Source: Nitrosococcus halophilus Nc 4
GTDB lineage: Bacteria; Pseudomonadota; Gammaproteobacteria; Nitrosococcales; Nitrosococcaceae
Length of the DNA: 64,000 nucleotides
Direction of reading: 5' to 3'
Assembly: GCF_000024725.1 (NCBI RefSeq)
Contig: NC_013960.1
Span: 2,404,001-2,468,000 of the forward strand
The position numbers and the translations under genes were made by a program. The notes below the pieces were generated by a model that saw only the letters and a program-made list of their open reading frames with translations, was not told where the DNA came from and ran no database searches. Below, one piece after another: positions 26,935 to 36,452 of this stretch. The stretch's first letter is position 1, and every line of letters begins with the position of its first letter.

Positions 26935-27279
26935 GTGTCAACTGTGCTAGATCTTTTCATTTCGTCAGCTTGGGCCCAGGAGCCGGCAGCGGCGCCACCC
27001 CAAGCGGGACTGTTTAACATCATCTTCCTGTTGGTCCTACTGGTTTTATTTTATTTCCTCTTGATTCGGCCTCAGCAAAAGCGGGCCAAAGAACACAACA
27101 AGCTGGTGGAAGGGTTACAAAAAGGGGATGAAGTGATGACCGAAGGGGGCATTATGGGGCGCATCACGGAATTGGCGGAAAGTGTCGTGGCCTTGGAGGT
27201 CAGCGAGAATGTTGAAATCAAAATACGACGCCAATCCGTTGCCTCGGTATTGCCCAAAGGCACCCTTGAAAAGCTTTAA
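26935..27279 (+). CDS. yajC: Sec translocon accessory subunit YajC
   Basis: 114 aa. One membrane helix (GLFNIIFLLVLLVLFYFLLI) precedes the family hallmark RPQQKRAKEHNKLVEGLQKG and a small cytoplasmic domain. The start is GTG 26935 (VSTVLDLFISSAWAQ), well spaced from GGGAGGC; the frame is open further upstream inside tgt but that would overlap it. YajC joins SecDF in the inner membrane. Confidence 0.94.
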   Translation: MSTVLDLFISSAWAQEPAAAPPQAGLFNIIFLLVLLVLFYFLLIRPQQKRAKEHNKLVEGLQKGDEVMTEGGIMGRITELAESVVALEVSENVEIKIRRQSVASVLPKGTLEKL

Positions 27280-27299
27280 AAATCGTTAAGTTACCCTCG

Positions 27300-29156
27300 A
27301 TGAACCGTTATCCTCTTTGGAAAAACTTGCTTGTGCTGGTTGTGGTGCTCGTTGGCATTCTCTACGCTGCACCTAATTTGTTTGGAGATACCCCGGCGTT
27401 ACAAATCTCAGCGACTCGGGGGGCTAGCCTGGAACCGGAGATCTTGACTCGGGTGGAGCAACTGCTCAAGGAACGAGGCTTGGACTATCAATCGGTCCGT
27501 TTGGAAGACCAGCGCCTTTTGGTTCGCCTCCGCCAAGCGGAGACCCAGCTCAAAGCCCAGGACGCCCTGAGGGAAGAATTGGGTTCGGATTACTCGATCG
27601 CCTTGCACTTGGCCCCTGCGACCCCCAGTTGGTTGCGAACCATTGGGGGACTCCCCATGAACTTGGGCTTGGATCTCCGTGGCGGGGTGCATTTTTTAAT
27701 GGAAGTGGACATGGAGGCCGCAGTCCAGCAGGCGGAAGAGCGCTATGTGGAAGATCTGCGATCCTTGTTGCGGGAGAATCGGCTCCGTTACCTCAGCATT
27801 GGGCGGCTTGGCGCCGGGGGCGTGGAGATCAAGTTCCGTAATACGGAGCAACGGGATCAAGCCGAAACCCTCATCCATGATGAATATTTCGACTTGCTGT
27901 TGCAGCCTGTGGAGGAGGGCGGTTCCCCGCGCCTGGAGATTACTTTAAGCGAAGAGGAAAAACGGGAAATCCAGCGTTTAGCCTTACAACAGAACATCAC
28001 CACTTTGCGTAATCGGATTAATGAGCTCGGGGTGGCCGAACCCACTATCCAGCAGCAGGGCCGGAATCGCATTGTGGTGCAATTACCGGGTGTCCAGGAC
28101 ACGGCCCGAGCTAAGGAAATTCTGGGCGCGACGGCAACTTTGGAGTTTCGCTTGGTGGATGTGACCCATGAGGTCCAACGGGCGGTGGAAGGCAGAGTAC
28201 CCGCCGGCTCCCGCCTCTATTATGAGCGGGGTGGGGCGCCCATCTTGCTCAAGAAGCGGGTGATACTGACCGGTGATCATATTATCGATGCCGCCTCGGG
28301 GATTGATCAGCAAAGCGGCAGTCCTGCGGTATTTGTCACCCTCGATGGACAGGGCGCCCGACTCTTCAGCAAGGTCACAGGGGAAAATATTGGTAAACCC
28401 ATGGCGGTGGTCTTTATCGAGACCAAGACCGAGACCCGGATGGAGGAAGGCGAATCGGTCAAGCTCCACCGGCGGGTCCCCGAGGTAATTAATGTGGCCA
28501 CCATCCGGGATCAACTGAGCAAGCGCTTCCAGATCACCGGGCTTGATTCCACCGAAGAAGCCCGTAACTTGGCTTTGTTGCTAAGAGCAGGAGCGTTGGC
28601 TGCACCCATTGATATCATTGAGGAGCGGACCATCGGTCCGAGCCTGGGGCAGGATAATATAGAAAAGGGCTTTCAGTCCGTGCTGATTGGCTTTGCCCTG
28701 GTGCTGGTGTTTATGGCGCTCTACTATCGGGTCTTTGGTCTCATTGCCGATTTGGCGTTGACGGTCAACCTGGTGCTGTTAGTCTCACTGCTTTCTTTAC
28801 TGCAAGCAACGCTCACCTTGCCCGGGATTGCCGGCATTGTGCTTACGGTGGGTATGGCAGTCGATGCCAATGTTTTGATTTTTCAGCGTATTCGTGAGGA
28901 ACTTCGCAATGGCAATAGCCCCCAGGCCAGTATCGAGGCGGGTTATGCCAATGCCTTATCGACCATTGCGGATGCCAACATTACTACCCTGATCGCCGCG
29001 ATAGTATTATTTGGATTTGGGACAGGGCCTATCAAAGGCTTTGCGGTCACTTTATCCTTGGGTATCCTCACCTCCATGTTTACTGCCATTATTGGCACCC
29101 GGGCAGTGATCAACCTCATTTATGGAGGGCGGCGCAAAGTAAGGCTAGCCATTTGA
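27300..29156 (+). CDS. secD: Protein-export membrane protein SecD
   Basis: 618 aa, six membrane helices: one N-terminal (LLVLVVVLVGILYAAPNLF) and five at the C-terminus. The large periplasmic P1 domain lies between. Family motifs are GLDLRGGVHFLMEVD (residues about 122-137) and, in the membrane part, GMAVDANVLIFQRIREEL, which carries the conserved Asp/Arg of the proton-driven motor. Secretes by pulling on the emerging chain with SecF. It lies 20 bp after yajC and 9 bp before secF. Confidence 0.97.
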   Translation: MNRYPLWKNLLVLVVVLVGILYAAPNLFGDTPALQISATRGASLEPEILTRVEQLLKERGLDYQSVRLEDQRLLVRLRQAETQLKAQDALREELGSDYSIALHLAPATPSWLRTIGGLPMNLGLDLRGGVHFLMEVDMEAAVQQAEERYVEDLRSLLRENRLRYLSIGRLGAGGVEIKFRNTEQRDQAETLIHDEYFDLLLQPVEEGGSPRLEITLSEEEKREIQRLALQQNITTLRNRINELGVAEPTIQQQGRNRIVVQLPGVQDTARAKEILGATATLEFRLVDVTHEVQRAVEGRVPAGSRLYYERGGAPILLKKRVILTGDHIIDAASGIDQQSGSPAVFVTLDGQGARLFSKVTGENIGKPMAVVFIETKTETRMEEGESVKLHRRVPEVINVATIRDQLSKRFQITGLDSTEEARNLALLLRAGALAAPIDIIEERTIGPSLGQDNIEKGFQSVLIGFALVLVFMALYYRVFGLIADLALTVNLVLLVSLLSLLQATLTLPGIAGIVLTVGMAVDANVLIFQRIREELRNGNSPQASIEAGYANALSTIADANITTLIAAIVLFGFGTGPIKGFAVTLSLGILTSMFTAIIGTRAVINLIYGGRRKVRLAI

Positions 29157-29165
29157 GACGCGGAT

Positions 29166-30110
29166 ATGAAGCTATACAAGAAATCTTTTCGTATTGATTT
29201 TATGGGCAAGCGCCGCCTCGCCTTGATATTTTCCGTGGCGCTGCTCCTCACCTCCTTGGGTTCACTAATTTTCCAGGGCCTTAATTTCGGTATCGACTTC
29301 ACCGGGGGGACTCTGCTGGAAGTGGGGTATGAGCAGCCGGTAGAGCTATCGGACGTGCGCCAGGACTTGGGAGAGGCAGGGTTTGGCGGCGCCATTGTGC
29401 AGCATTTTGGCACCACCCGGGATGTCCTTATTCGCTTGGCACCGGGGGCCGAACGTAATAACGCCGAGCTCAGCAACGAAGTGCTGGCCACCTTGCAGGC
29501 CAATGGGGATAACCCGGCGACCATGCGGCGGGTGGAATTTGTGGGGCCGAAAGTGGGTGAAGAACTCACCGAGCAAGGGGGCCTAGCGATGCTATATGCG
29601 CTGATTGGAATTCTGATTTATGTTTCTCTGCGCTTCGAGTATCGGCTTGCCATTGGTTCGGTGGCGGCCTTGGTTCACGATGTGCTTATCGTGCTGGGCC
29701 TATTCTCGCTCTTGCAGCTTGAGTTTGACCTTACGGTGCTGGCGGCCCTTCTTGCGGTCATTGGTTATTCCCTCAACGATACTATCGTGGTGTCGGACCG
29801 TATCCGGGAAAATTTCCGCAAAATACGCAAAGGCACGGCGGTGCAAGTGGTCAATACTTCCCTGAACCAGACTTTATCCCGTACCGTGATGACCTCTTTG
29901 ACCACCTTGCTGGTTCTTTTCGCCCTATTTATATTTGGCGGTGAGGCAATTCATAGTTTTTCCATGGCCCTTATCATGGGAGTCCTGGTGGGAACCTATT
30001 CTTCCATCTATATCGCGAGCCCTACGGCCTTGGCTTTGGGAATCAGCAAAGGAGATTTAATGCCCGCGCCTGTTCCTAAGGAAGGCGCGAAGCTGGATGA
30101 CCGGCCCTAG
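29166..30110 (+). CDS. secF: Protein-export membrane protein SecF
   Basis: 314 aa with six membrane helices. The hallmark FGIDFTGGTLLEVGYEQP follows the first helix; the C-terminal half has VIGYSLNDTIVVSDRIRENF, the partner of SecD's motor motif. It ends the tgt-yajC-secDF operon. The following 665 bp contain no gene I can support but do contain a perfect palindrome 91 bp after the stop. Confidence 0.97.
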   Translation: MKLYKKSFRIDFMGKRRLALIFSVALLLTSLGSLIFQGLNFGIDFTGGTLLEVGYEQPVELSDVRQDLGEAGFGGAIVQHFGTTRDVLIRLAPGAERNNAELSNEVLATLQANGDNPATMRRVEFVGPKVGEELTEQGGLAMLYALIGILIYVSLRFEYRLAIGSVAALVHDVLIVLGLFSLLQLEFDLTVLAALLAVIGYSLNDTIVVSDRIRENFRKIRKGTAVQVVNTSLNQTLSRTVMTSLTTLLVLFALFIFGGEAIHSFSMALIMGVLVGTYSSIYIASPTALALGISKGDLMPAPVPKEGAKLDDRP

Positions 30111-30200
30111 AATGTTGACAAGGTTGGAAGGGGTTAACTCTTGGCAGAGACGGACCGCTCTTCCGCCTTATTTGCTTTTATGCATTCAGAACTAATCCGC

Positions 30201-30232
30201 CTATATCCCCGCCCAATTGGGCGGGGATATAG
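30201..30232. terminator. Perfect 32-bp palindrome after secF
   Basis: The half-site CTATATCCCCGCCCAA is followed exactly by its reverse complement. In RNA it gives a 14-bp stem with a 4-base loop followed by a G-run, not a U-run. It probably stops or protects the secDF transcript; a DNA-level role is possible. Confidence 0.6.
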
Positions 30233-30515
30233 GGGGGTCTTGCTAACCGTAACCTGTTTCTACCGCCCTTTCCCCGGTTTGCGCCCCAAATATAGTGGTC
30301 TAGCCGTTGTCGCCAAGGATGAATTTCAATTCTCTCCCATCCTCCTAAACATGGCGGTTGGAGATATCCAAGTGAGCTACTAGCGGACTGGATGGCATCG
30401 CCGGGTCACCTCAAGGGGGTAGCAGGTCAGTGGCCGGAAAGTCGGAATTCATCACACTTTTCCTGTATCTTCCCTGGGTTTTTAAATACCTATGAATAAA
30501 ATATGAGGTGTTTTA

Positions 30516-30615
30516 GGAGCGAGCCGGTGGTGTTCCGCAAACCCGTTTTCCCTCCCTGAAAAAAGGGTTTGTGGGGACTTCCCTGTCCCCTGGCTCCACG
30601 CCACCGGCTCGCTCC
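30516..30615. repeat. 100-bp multi-stem inverted-repeat element
   Basis: Outer arms GGAGCGAGCCGGTGG (30516-30530) and CCACCGGCTCGCTCC (30601-30615) pair perfectly over 15 bp. Inside are two further stems: CAAACCC (30538-30544) with GGGTTTG (30565-30571), and GGGGAC (30573-30578) with GTCCCC (30585-30590). The layout is a three-way junction. It may be a MITE, a REP-like element or a structured RNA. Confidence 0.65.
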
Positions 30616-30775
30616 AAGAATACTTTAAAACTTTCACTGAGATACTAAATAAGTGGTCAACTGCCGTTTCAAGGATCATACTTTGCCAGTTATCTCTAGG
30701 ACAGCTATCATGAGAATTTCTCTATACAATGAGCGTTTTTAATTATTGTCTCCTTAGAAAAATGGTTTTTCTCAG

Positions 30776-31279
30776 ATGCTGAGATATTTCTTATCCTTGT
30801 GTTTATTGCGTTCAGGACCGGCCGATGCCCCTCCTTCGTCGGCTTTGTTGACCCAAACCCTGCTGGCCTATCTGGGGATAGGTTGGTTGATTTCTATGCT
30901 CCATTTGGAGTTTGTTGATGGGTTGCTGTCGAGCACCGTGGATACCGTCCTGTTAATCGGTATGACTGGGGGATTGCTGGCGGTGCGGGGTTACACGGCC
31001 CGTTTACAGCAGACTTTAATTGCGTTAACGGGGGCAGGAATTATTCTTGGAATTCTAGCGCTGCCCCTGTTGTTATGGCTCGATGCGGCCCAGCAAGCGG
31101 GGCTTCCACCTGGGGTGGTCTCCTTATTGCTGTTTGGACTGATGATTTGGAGCTTGGCGGTAACAGCCCATATTATGCGTCAGGCGCTGTCGGTCTCTTT
31201 CACGGTGGGAGTCCTTATCGCGGTAATTTATGCCTTGGTTTCTATTCAAGTGATGAATTTTCTTTTTCCTCCCGCTTAA
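30776..31279 (+). CDS. Uncharacterised integral membrane protein
   Basis: 167 aa with about four membrane helices (LLTQTLLAYLGIGWLISMLH, VDTVLLIGMTGGLLAVRGY, LIALTGAGIILGILALPLLL, VSLLLFGLMIWSLAV, FTVGVLIAVIYALVSIQVMN). No family recognised; it resembles small Yip1-like or unknown proteins found beside mpl in related genomes. mpl starts 14 bp after its stop, so they are co-transcribed, which is only weak evidence for a cell-envelope role. Confidence 0.7.
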   Translation: MLRYFLSLCLLRSGPADAPPSSALLTQTLLAYLGIGWLISMLHLEFVDGLLSSTVDTVLLIGMTGGLLAVRGYTARLQQTLIALTGAGIILGILALPLLLWLDAAQQAGLPPGVVSLLLFGLMIWSLAVTAHIMRQALSVSFTVGVLIAVIYALVSIQVMNFLFPPA

Positions 31280-31293
31280 GTGAGACGCCGTTG

Positions 31294-32667
31294 ATGCACC
31301 TCCACATCCTGGGGATTTGCGGCACCTTTATGGCTGGGTTGGCGCTTTTAGCGCGAGAGCGTGGATTTCATGTCAGCGGCTCTGATGCCAATGTTTATCC
31401 GCCCATGAGCGAGCAATTGCAGGCCGCGGGTATTGGGGTCCATGAAGGTTATGAGCCAGCAGCTTTGTCACCTACCCCGGATCTAGTGGTAGTGGGCAAT
31501 GCCCTCTCTCGCGGTAATCCCGCCGTCGAGTATGTCCTGGCGAAGGGATTACCCTATACTTCGGGACCCCAGTGGTTAGCCGAACAGATTTTACAAGGGC
31601 GGTGGGTATTGGCAGTAGCCGGTACCCACGGCAAGACCACCACCAGTAGCCTGTTGGCGTGGATACTCGAGTACGCAGGTCATGGGCCGGGGTATCTTAT
31701 CGGTGGAGTTCCCAGGGATTTTGGTGTTTCGGCCCAGTTGGGGCGGAGCCCCTATTTTGTGGTCGAAGCGGATGAATATGATACGGCGTTCTTCGATAAA
31801 CGTTCCAAGTTTGTCCATTACCGTCCCCGAACACTGGTCCTCAACAACCTGGAATATGACCACGCCGATATCTTTCCCAACCTAGAAGCCATCCAGCAGC
31901 AATTTCACTATCTGGTGCGCACGGTACCCAGTAATGGGCTTATCCTTGCGCCAGCAGGGGACAATGCTCTGGAAGCCGTACTGGCCATGGGGTGTTGGAC
32001 CCCGGTGGCCCCTATTGGCATGGCCAAAGAGAAGGATTGCGCTCTGACTGCTGCCGCCGTGGCAGAGGATGGCAGCCGCTTTGAAGTGTGGCGTGAGGGT
32101 GCCTACCAGAGCCAGGTTTCTTGGTCGTTGCTTGGTCACCATAATGTGGCCAATGGCTTGGCGGCTATTGGTGCCGCCCATCATGCCGGGGTACCCATTG
32201 AGCAGGCTTGTCAGGCGCTGGAACGGTTTCAGGGGGTGCGAAGGCGTCTAGAGGTTTGCGGCAAGGTGAAGGGGGTGACGGTTTATGACGATTTTGCCCA
32301 CCATCCAACCGCTATTGCTAAGACCTTAGCCGGGCTACGGGCACGGGTTGGCGAGGCTCGTCTCATCGCCGTGTTGGAGCCTCGTTCCAACACCATGAAA
32401 TTGGGTATCCATAAGGAGAGCTTAGCACCCGCCCTAACCTTGGCGGACCGGGTGCTCCTGTACCAACCTCCCGATCTTGCTTGGCCCTTAGCGCCCGCGT
32501 TCCATTCTCTCGGAGCTAAGGCCTCGGTCTTCGCTGATATCCAGGCTATTGTGGATAATTTGTGTGCCCATGCCCAGGAGGGGGACCATATCGTGATTAT
32601 GAGTAACGGGGGATTTGGTCATATCCATCAACGACTGCTCAAGGCCTTACAAGGGGGAGGGCAATGA
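31294..32667 (+). CDS. mpl: UDP-N-acetylmuramate:L-alanyl-gamma-D-glutamyl-meso-DAP ligase Mpl
   Basis: 457 aa, normal length. Re-attaches recycled murein tripeptide to UDP-MurNAc in the cytoplasm. N-terminal Rossmann motif HLHILGICGTFMAGLALLAR, the Mur ligase P-loop AVAGTHGKTTTSSLLAWIL, EADEYDTAFFDKRSKF and DDFAHHPTAI are all present. ATG 31294 is chosen because the upstream in-frame part (from 31075) lies within the preceding membrane-protein gene. It overlaps ubiX by 4 bp. Confidence 0.96.
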   Translation: MHLHILGICGTFMAGLALLARERGFHVSGSDANVYPPMSEQLQAAGIGVHEGYEPAALSPTPDLVVVGNALSRGNPAVEYVLAKGLPYTSGPQWLAEQILQGRWVLAVAGTHGKTTTSSLLAWILEYAGHGPGYLIGGVPRDFGVSAQLGRSPYFVVEADEYDTAFFDKRSKFVHYRPRTLVLNNLEYDHADIFPNLEAIQQQFHYLVRTVPSNGLILAPAGDNALEAVLAMGCWTPVAPIGMAKEKDCALTAAAVAEDGSRFEVWREGAYQSQVSWSLLGHHNVANGLAAIGAAHHAGVPIEQACQALERFQGVRRRLEVCGKVKGVTVYDDFAHHPTAIAKTLAGLRARVGEARLIAVLEPRSNTMKLGIHKESLAPALTLADRVLLYQPPDLAWPLAPAFHSLGAKASVFADIQAIVDNLCAHAQEGDHIVIMSNGGFGHIHQRLLKALQGGGQ

Positions 32668-33278
32668 ATCCGAGGGAAGTGGCGGTAGCCATGACCGGGG
32701 CTTCCGGTATTGTCTATGGGTTGCGGTTACTGGAGTGTTTGCTCAAGGCAGAAGTGTCGGTGCATCTTTTGGTTTCTAGTGCGGCCCAGACGGTGGTGGC
32801 CATGGAAACTGATTTGCGCTTTCCCCCTCGACCCCGGGACTTGCAAAGATACTTAGCGGCTCATTTTTCGGTGGCGCCTGAATTGCTTCATTGCTATAGC
32901 GAGATCCAGTGGACTGCTCCTTTAGCCAGCGGTTCCCACCGCATTCAATCGATGGTGGTTTGTCCCTGCACGGTGGGGGCCATTTCGGCTATTGCCCGGG
33001 GGGCTAATGACAATCTTATCGAGCGAGCCGCGGATGTGATGCTTAAAGAGCAGCGCAAGTTGGTTCTGGTGCCTAGGGAAGCACCCTTCTCGGTCATCCA
33101 TTTGGAGAATATGTTGAGTCTAGCTCGGCTGGGTGCGGTTATTCTTCCTGCAAATCCAGGTTTTTACCATCAACCTCGCCGGGTTGAGGACTTGGTGGAT
33201 TTTATTGTCGCCCGGGTTCTAGATCATTTGGGGGTAGAACAGCATTTGCTGGCCCGATGGGGGGAAACTGCTTCGTGA
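32664..33278 (+). CDS. ubiX: Flavin prenyltransferase UbiX
   Basis: 204 aa. Makes the prenylated FMN cofactor needed by the decarboxylase UbiD in ubiquinone synthesis. Motifs: AMTGASGIVYGLRLLECLL (FMN binding), VVCPCTVGAISAIARGANDN, and LVLVPREAPFSVIHLENML. The ATG overlaps the mpl stop (ATGA). It converges on ubiB with a 41-bp gap and no clear terminator. Confidence 0.96.
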   Translation: MNPREVAVAMTGASGIVYGLRLLECLLKAEVSVHLLVSSAAQTVVAMETDLRFPPRPRDLQRYLAAHFSVAPELLHCYSEIQWTAPLASGSHRIQSMVVCPCTVGAISAIARGANDNLIERAADVMLKEQRKLVLVPREAPFSVIHLENMLSLARLGAVILPANPGFYHQPRRVEDLVDFIVARVLDHLGVEQHLLARWGETAS

Positions 33279-33319
33279 GTTGAGGCTGAGAGCGTGGAAT
33301 TGGCCTTTCTGATTTAGAT

Positions 33320-34996
33320 TTAGTTTCGCTCTAAACGCCAGGCGGCAATGATGAATATAAAACCCACGCCTGCCAATAGCCAGCTGAGGAGGGGCACGCC
33401 CGCTAACAGGATGGGGGTATAATCGCTCAGGCCATGGATGGTGGCTGCCCCTACCAAGAGGGCCGCCCCTGCTACGGCGGCCGTGGTGCGCAAGCTCGCA
33501 CGGCGTATCTCTTGATGCAATTCTTTGAGATCATCGGCAGAGAGGCGTACCTGCAAGTGCCCTTTGCTGGCTTGTTTTGTGACCTCGTGGATGAGCAAGG
33601 GAAGTTCAGGTAGGGCATTTGCCCAGCGGGGAGCATTTTGTCGTAGGTTGTTGTAGGCGGCATGGGGGCCCGCCTGCTCGCTCATCCAACGCTCCAAGAT
33701 GGGCTTAGCGGTTTGCCATAGGTCTAGATCTGGATAGAGATCACGACCTAGGCCCTCAATATTCAACAAGGTTTTTTGTAGTAACACCAGTTGGGGTTGG
33801 ACCTCCATATGAAAGCGGCGGGCAGTTTGGAATAGCCGGGTAAGCAGCTGGCCAAAGGAGATTTCCTTCAAGGGGCGGTCAAAGATAGGCTCACAAACGC
33901 TGCGAATGGCAGACTCAAACTCATCAACCCGGGTGCCGGGGGGAACCCACCCTGCATCCACATGGAGTTCGGCCACACGCCGGTAGTCATGGTTGAAAAA
34001 GGCCAGAAAATTCTCTGCGAGGTAGCGTTGATCTTCGGGTCCCAGAGTCCCCATAATGCCGAAATCAAGAGCAATATAATAAGGGTTTTGGGGATCTTCA
34101 GCGGAGACCAGGATATTTCCTGGGTGCATGTCGGCGTGAAAAAAGTTATGGCGAAAAACCTGGGTAAAGAAAATTTCTACGCCGATTTCGGCGAGCCGTT
34201 TGAAATTTATCTCCTGACGCCGGAGTTCGTTGATATTACCAATAGGGATGCCTTGAACTTGCTCCATGACGAGCACATTAAGGCGGGTGTAATGCCAATA
34301 CACCAGGGGCACATAGAGTTTAGTGGAACCGATGAAATTACGCCGTAATTGAGAGGCGGAAGCCCCTTCTCGGAGCATGTCCAACTCGTCATATAAATTC
34401 TTTTCTAATTCTGCCACGATTTCGCGGGGACGTAATCGTGGTCCTTCCGACCAATAGCGTTCAGCAAGGCCCGCTAGCATATAAAGAAGATCCACATCGC
34501 CCTGGATAACCCGTTTGATCCCGGGCCGTACAACCTTAACCACGACTTTGCTTCCGTCATGTAGCTGAGCGGTATAAACTTGGGCAATAGAGGCCGACGC
34601 TAGGGGTTCCTCCTCAAAAATTGCAAAAGCTTCGGAAATACGCTGGCCATAGGCTGTTTCGATGATTTCTTTCGCCTCTTCACTGGGGAAGGGCGCCACA
34701 TGATCTTGCAGTAAAGTAAGTTCTTCTGCGATATCGTCCGGTAACAAATCCCGGCGAGTGGATAACAGTTGGCCGAATTTGACGAAGATAGGCCCAAGAT
34801 CTTCCAGGGTATGGCGGATTCGCACTCCCCGTGGTGCCGTGGTGGAGGTTTTCCGCCACCAGTATCCGGGGGTAACGTAAATCAAAAATCGTAAGGGACG
34901 AAACAGACGTGTGGCCAGGATTACTTCATCCAATCCATGGCGCAGCAGGGTCCAATTAATATACGCTAAGCGCAGAAACTGACGAATTAAATTCAT
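33320..34996 (-). CDS. ubiB: Ubiquinone biosynthesis regulatory kinase-like protein UbiB
   Basis: 558 aa of the ABC1/ADCK/UbiB atypical kinase family. The KxGQ motif is in FVKFGQLLSTRRDLLPDDIA, followed by the A-rich loop (ASASIAQVYTAQL), VVKVVRPGI, HADMHPGNIL and ALDFGIMG. Two C-terminal membrane helices (TAAVAGAALLVGAATIHGL and LLAGVPLLSWLLAGVGFIFI) anchor it in the inner membrane. It overlaps ubiJ by 4 bp in the ubiE-ubiJ-ubiB order. Confidence 0.97.
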   Translation of the reverse strand: MNLIRQFLRLAYINWTLLRHGLDEVILATRLFRPLRFLIYVTPGYWWRKTSTTAPRGVRIRHTLEDLGPIFVKFGQLLSTRRDLLPDDIAEELTLLQDHVAPFPSEEAKEIIETAYGQRISEAFAIFEEEPLASASIAQVYTAQLHDGSKVVVKVVRPGIKRVIQGDVDLLYMLAGLAERYWSEGPRLRPREIVAELEKNLYDELDMLREGASASQLRRNFIGSTKLYVPLVYWHYTRLNVLVMEQVQGIPIGNINELRRQEINFKRLAEIGVEIFFTQVFRHNFFHADMHPGNILVSAEDPQNPYYIALDFGIMGTLGPEDQRYLAENFLAFFNHDYRRVAELHVDAGWVPPGTRVDEFESAIRSVCEPIFDRPLKEISFGQLLTRLFQTARRFHMEVQPQLVLLQKTLLNIEGLGRDLYPDLDLWQTAKPILERWMSEQAGPHAAYNNLRQNAPRWANALPELPLLIHEVTKQASKGHLQVRLSADDLKELHQEIRRASLRTTAAVAGAALLVGAATIHGLSDYTPILLAGVPLLSWLLAGVGFIFIIAAWRLERN

Positions 34997-35682
34997 GGCT
35001 GTTGCTGTAACCGTTGAACGCGCGCTTCCAGTCGCTCTGAATCGGCCCGAAGAGAGTCGATGGCATCGAGAAAGGTGGCAACTTCGCCACGATCAGGCAA
35101 TAATCGAGTTTCTTCGCGTAAGTATTCCGCTAGATCTTGGCTGAGGGCTCCGGTGGCCTGTCGACTCCAAGTCATCAAGCCGCGTATCCCATTGCCGAGT
35201 TGATGGGCCAAGATATCTCCCGTATAGCGTGATAATAGTTCTTCCCAGTCCAGGTCAAGGTTCTGGAGCAGTGTTCTGAGCTGCCGGCCAAGCTCTATAT
35301 CGCCATGGATTTGGACCTCACCGGCAAGCAAAAGACTGGAATCGGCGGGAGCGGCCGCCATCCGTAGAAGGCCCAAGGGTGTGCCTGATAGGGTCGCCGT
35401 GGGGGGCAAATCGCTGGAAGTATCCAATAAAATGCCATCAGCGGTCGGTTCAACGAAAATTTGTAAATCCAGACCGCGAAGTTCCACCGCAATGCAGCGA
35501 CCTGATAGGGCAGCTACCCGGGCCAAGCTATCAGGATCAAGACGTAAAGAGGCATTAATCGAGGCCTCAACGGGGGCTAATAAAATAGAGGGCACGTACA
35601 CGGTGTGGTGTCCTATGGGTCCCAGGCCTATATTAGGATAATGGAAAATATCGCTTTGTAATAAAAAATTTAGGGCAACCAT
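34993..35682 (-). CDS. ubiJ: Ubiquinone biosynthesis accessory factor UbiJ (SCP2 domain)
   Basis: 229 aa from ATG 35682. UbiJ binds lipid intermediates and scaffolds the Ubi complex. An SCP2-like sterol-carrier fold spans about residues 30-130 (CIAVELRGLDLQIFVEP, LSGTPLGLLRMAA, VQIHGDIELGRQLRTLLQNL). The C-terminal helix (VATFLDAIDSLRADSERLEA) is coiled-coil. The first 30 residues are not typical; a GTG at VYVPSILL could be the true start. ubiE ends 16 bp upstream, which makes 35682 reasonable. Confidence 0.85.
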   Translation of the reverse strand: MVALNFLLQSDIFHYPNIGLGPIGHHTVYVPSILLAPVEASINASLRLDPDSLARVAALSGRCIAVELRGLDLQIFVEPTADGILLDTSSDLPPTATLSGTPLGLLRMAAAPADSSLLLAGEVQIHGDIELGRQLRTLLQNLDLDWEELLSRYTGDILAHQLGNGIRGLMTWSRQATGALSQDLAEYLREETRLLPDRGEVATFLDAIDSLRADSERLEARVQRLQQQP

Positions 35683-35698
35683 TCTGACCCCAATCGGG

Positions 35699-36445
35699 TC
35701 AGTATTTATAGCCCCTATGGAGGGCAACAATGCCCTGGCTTAAGTTATGAAAATCACAGTGATCAAATCCTGCAGATTGCATCATGGCGCAGAGGGTTTC
35801 CTGATCCGGGTGCCGGCGAATAGATTCTACTAAATAGCGATAACTATCCGCATCTCCGGTTACCCATTTGCCAATTCGCGGCAAAGCCCAAAAAGAATAG
35901 GCATCATAGGCAGGAGCCAACCAAGGTGCAGGTTTGGAAAATTCCAGCACCAGGAGTTGGCCACCTGGTTTCAAAATTTGGTACATGGAATGTAAGGCAG
36001 TTTCTTTTTGGGTGACATTGCGCAGGCCAAAAGCGATAGTGATTCGATCAAAATAATTGGCGGGGAAAGGCAAGCTTTCTGCGTTGGCCTGGACGTAGCT
36101 TATATTGCCTACTTTGCCCAGGTTCGTCAGCCGTTCCCGGCCTTTCTCCAGCATGCTTGAATTGATATCTGCAAGGACCACTTGGCCCTTATTGCCGACA
36201 CGGTCAGCAAATACTTTAACCAGATCTCCCGTGCCGCCCGCTAAGTCTAGGACTCGCATGCCAGGCCGAATACCGCTGAGTTCAATAACAAAACGCTTCC
36301 ACAGGCGGTGGATGCCGAGGGACATAAGGTCGTTCATCAGATCATAGCGGCTGGCGACAGAGTGAAAAACTTCGGCGACCTTATGTGCTTTTTCCTCTAG
36401 AGGGACCTCCTGAAAACCAAAGTGGGTCGTTTTTTTTTGCTCCAT
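35699..36445 (-). CDS. ubiE: Ubiquinone/menaquinone C-methyltransferase UbiE
   Basis: 248 aa SAM-dependent methyltransferase. Motif [18 protein letters not shown], and the UbiE signatures [17 protein letters not shown] and [20 protein letters not shown] are intact. It methylates the benzoquinol ring in ubiquinone synthesis. It leads the ubiE-ubiJ-ubiB operon on the minus strand and lies 7 bp after the DUF971 gene. Confidence 0.97.
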   Translation of the reverse strand: MEQKKTTHFGFQEVPLEEKAHKVAEVFHSVASRYDLMNDLMSLGIHRLWKRFVIELSGIRPGMRVLDLAGGTGDLVKVFADRVGNKGQVVLADINSSMLEKGRERLTNLGKVGNISYVQANAESLPFPANYFDRITIAFGLRNVTQKETALHSMYQILKPGGQLLVLEFSKPAPWLAPAYDAYSFWALPRIGKWVTGDADSYRYLVESIRRHPDQETLCAMMQSAGFDHCDFHNLSQGIVALHRGYKY

Positions 36446-36452
36446 TCTTGAT

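Larger units (their letters stand above)
30111..30775 (+). other. 665-bp intergenic region with structured elements
   Basis: Between secF and the next gene there is only an 80-residue frame (30141-30383). It is broken by a perfect palindrome, has no ribosome site and looks spurious. Positions 30233-30515 show nothing I recognise. The stretch 30516-30615 is a multi-stem inverted-repeat element. The last 150 bp are AT-richer and likely hold the promoter of the following operon. Confidence 0.6.

Noticed and set aside
30141-30383. 80-residue open frame after secF
   Set aside because: It runs through the perfect palindrome, has no ribosome site and no protein-like features.
31075-31293. 73-residue N-terminal extension of Mpl
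   Set aside because: It overlaps the membrane protein gene in another frame, while ATG 31294 gives the conserved Mur ligase start.
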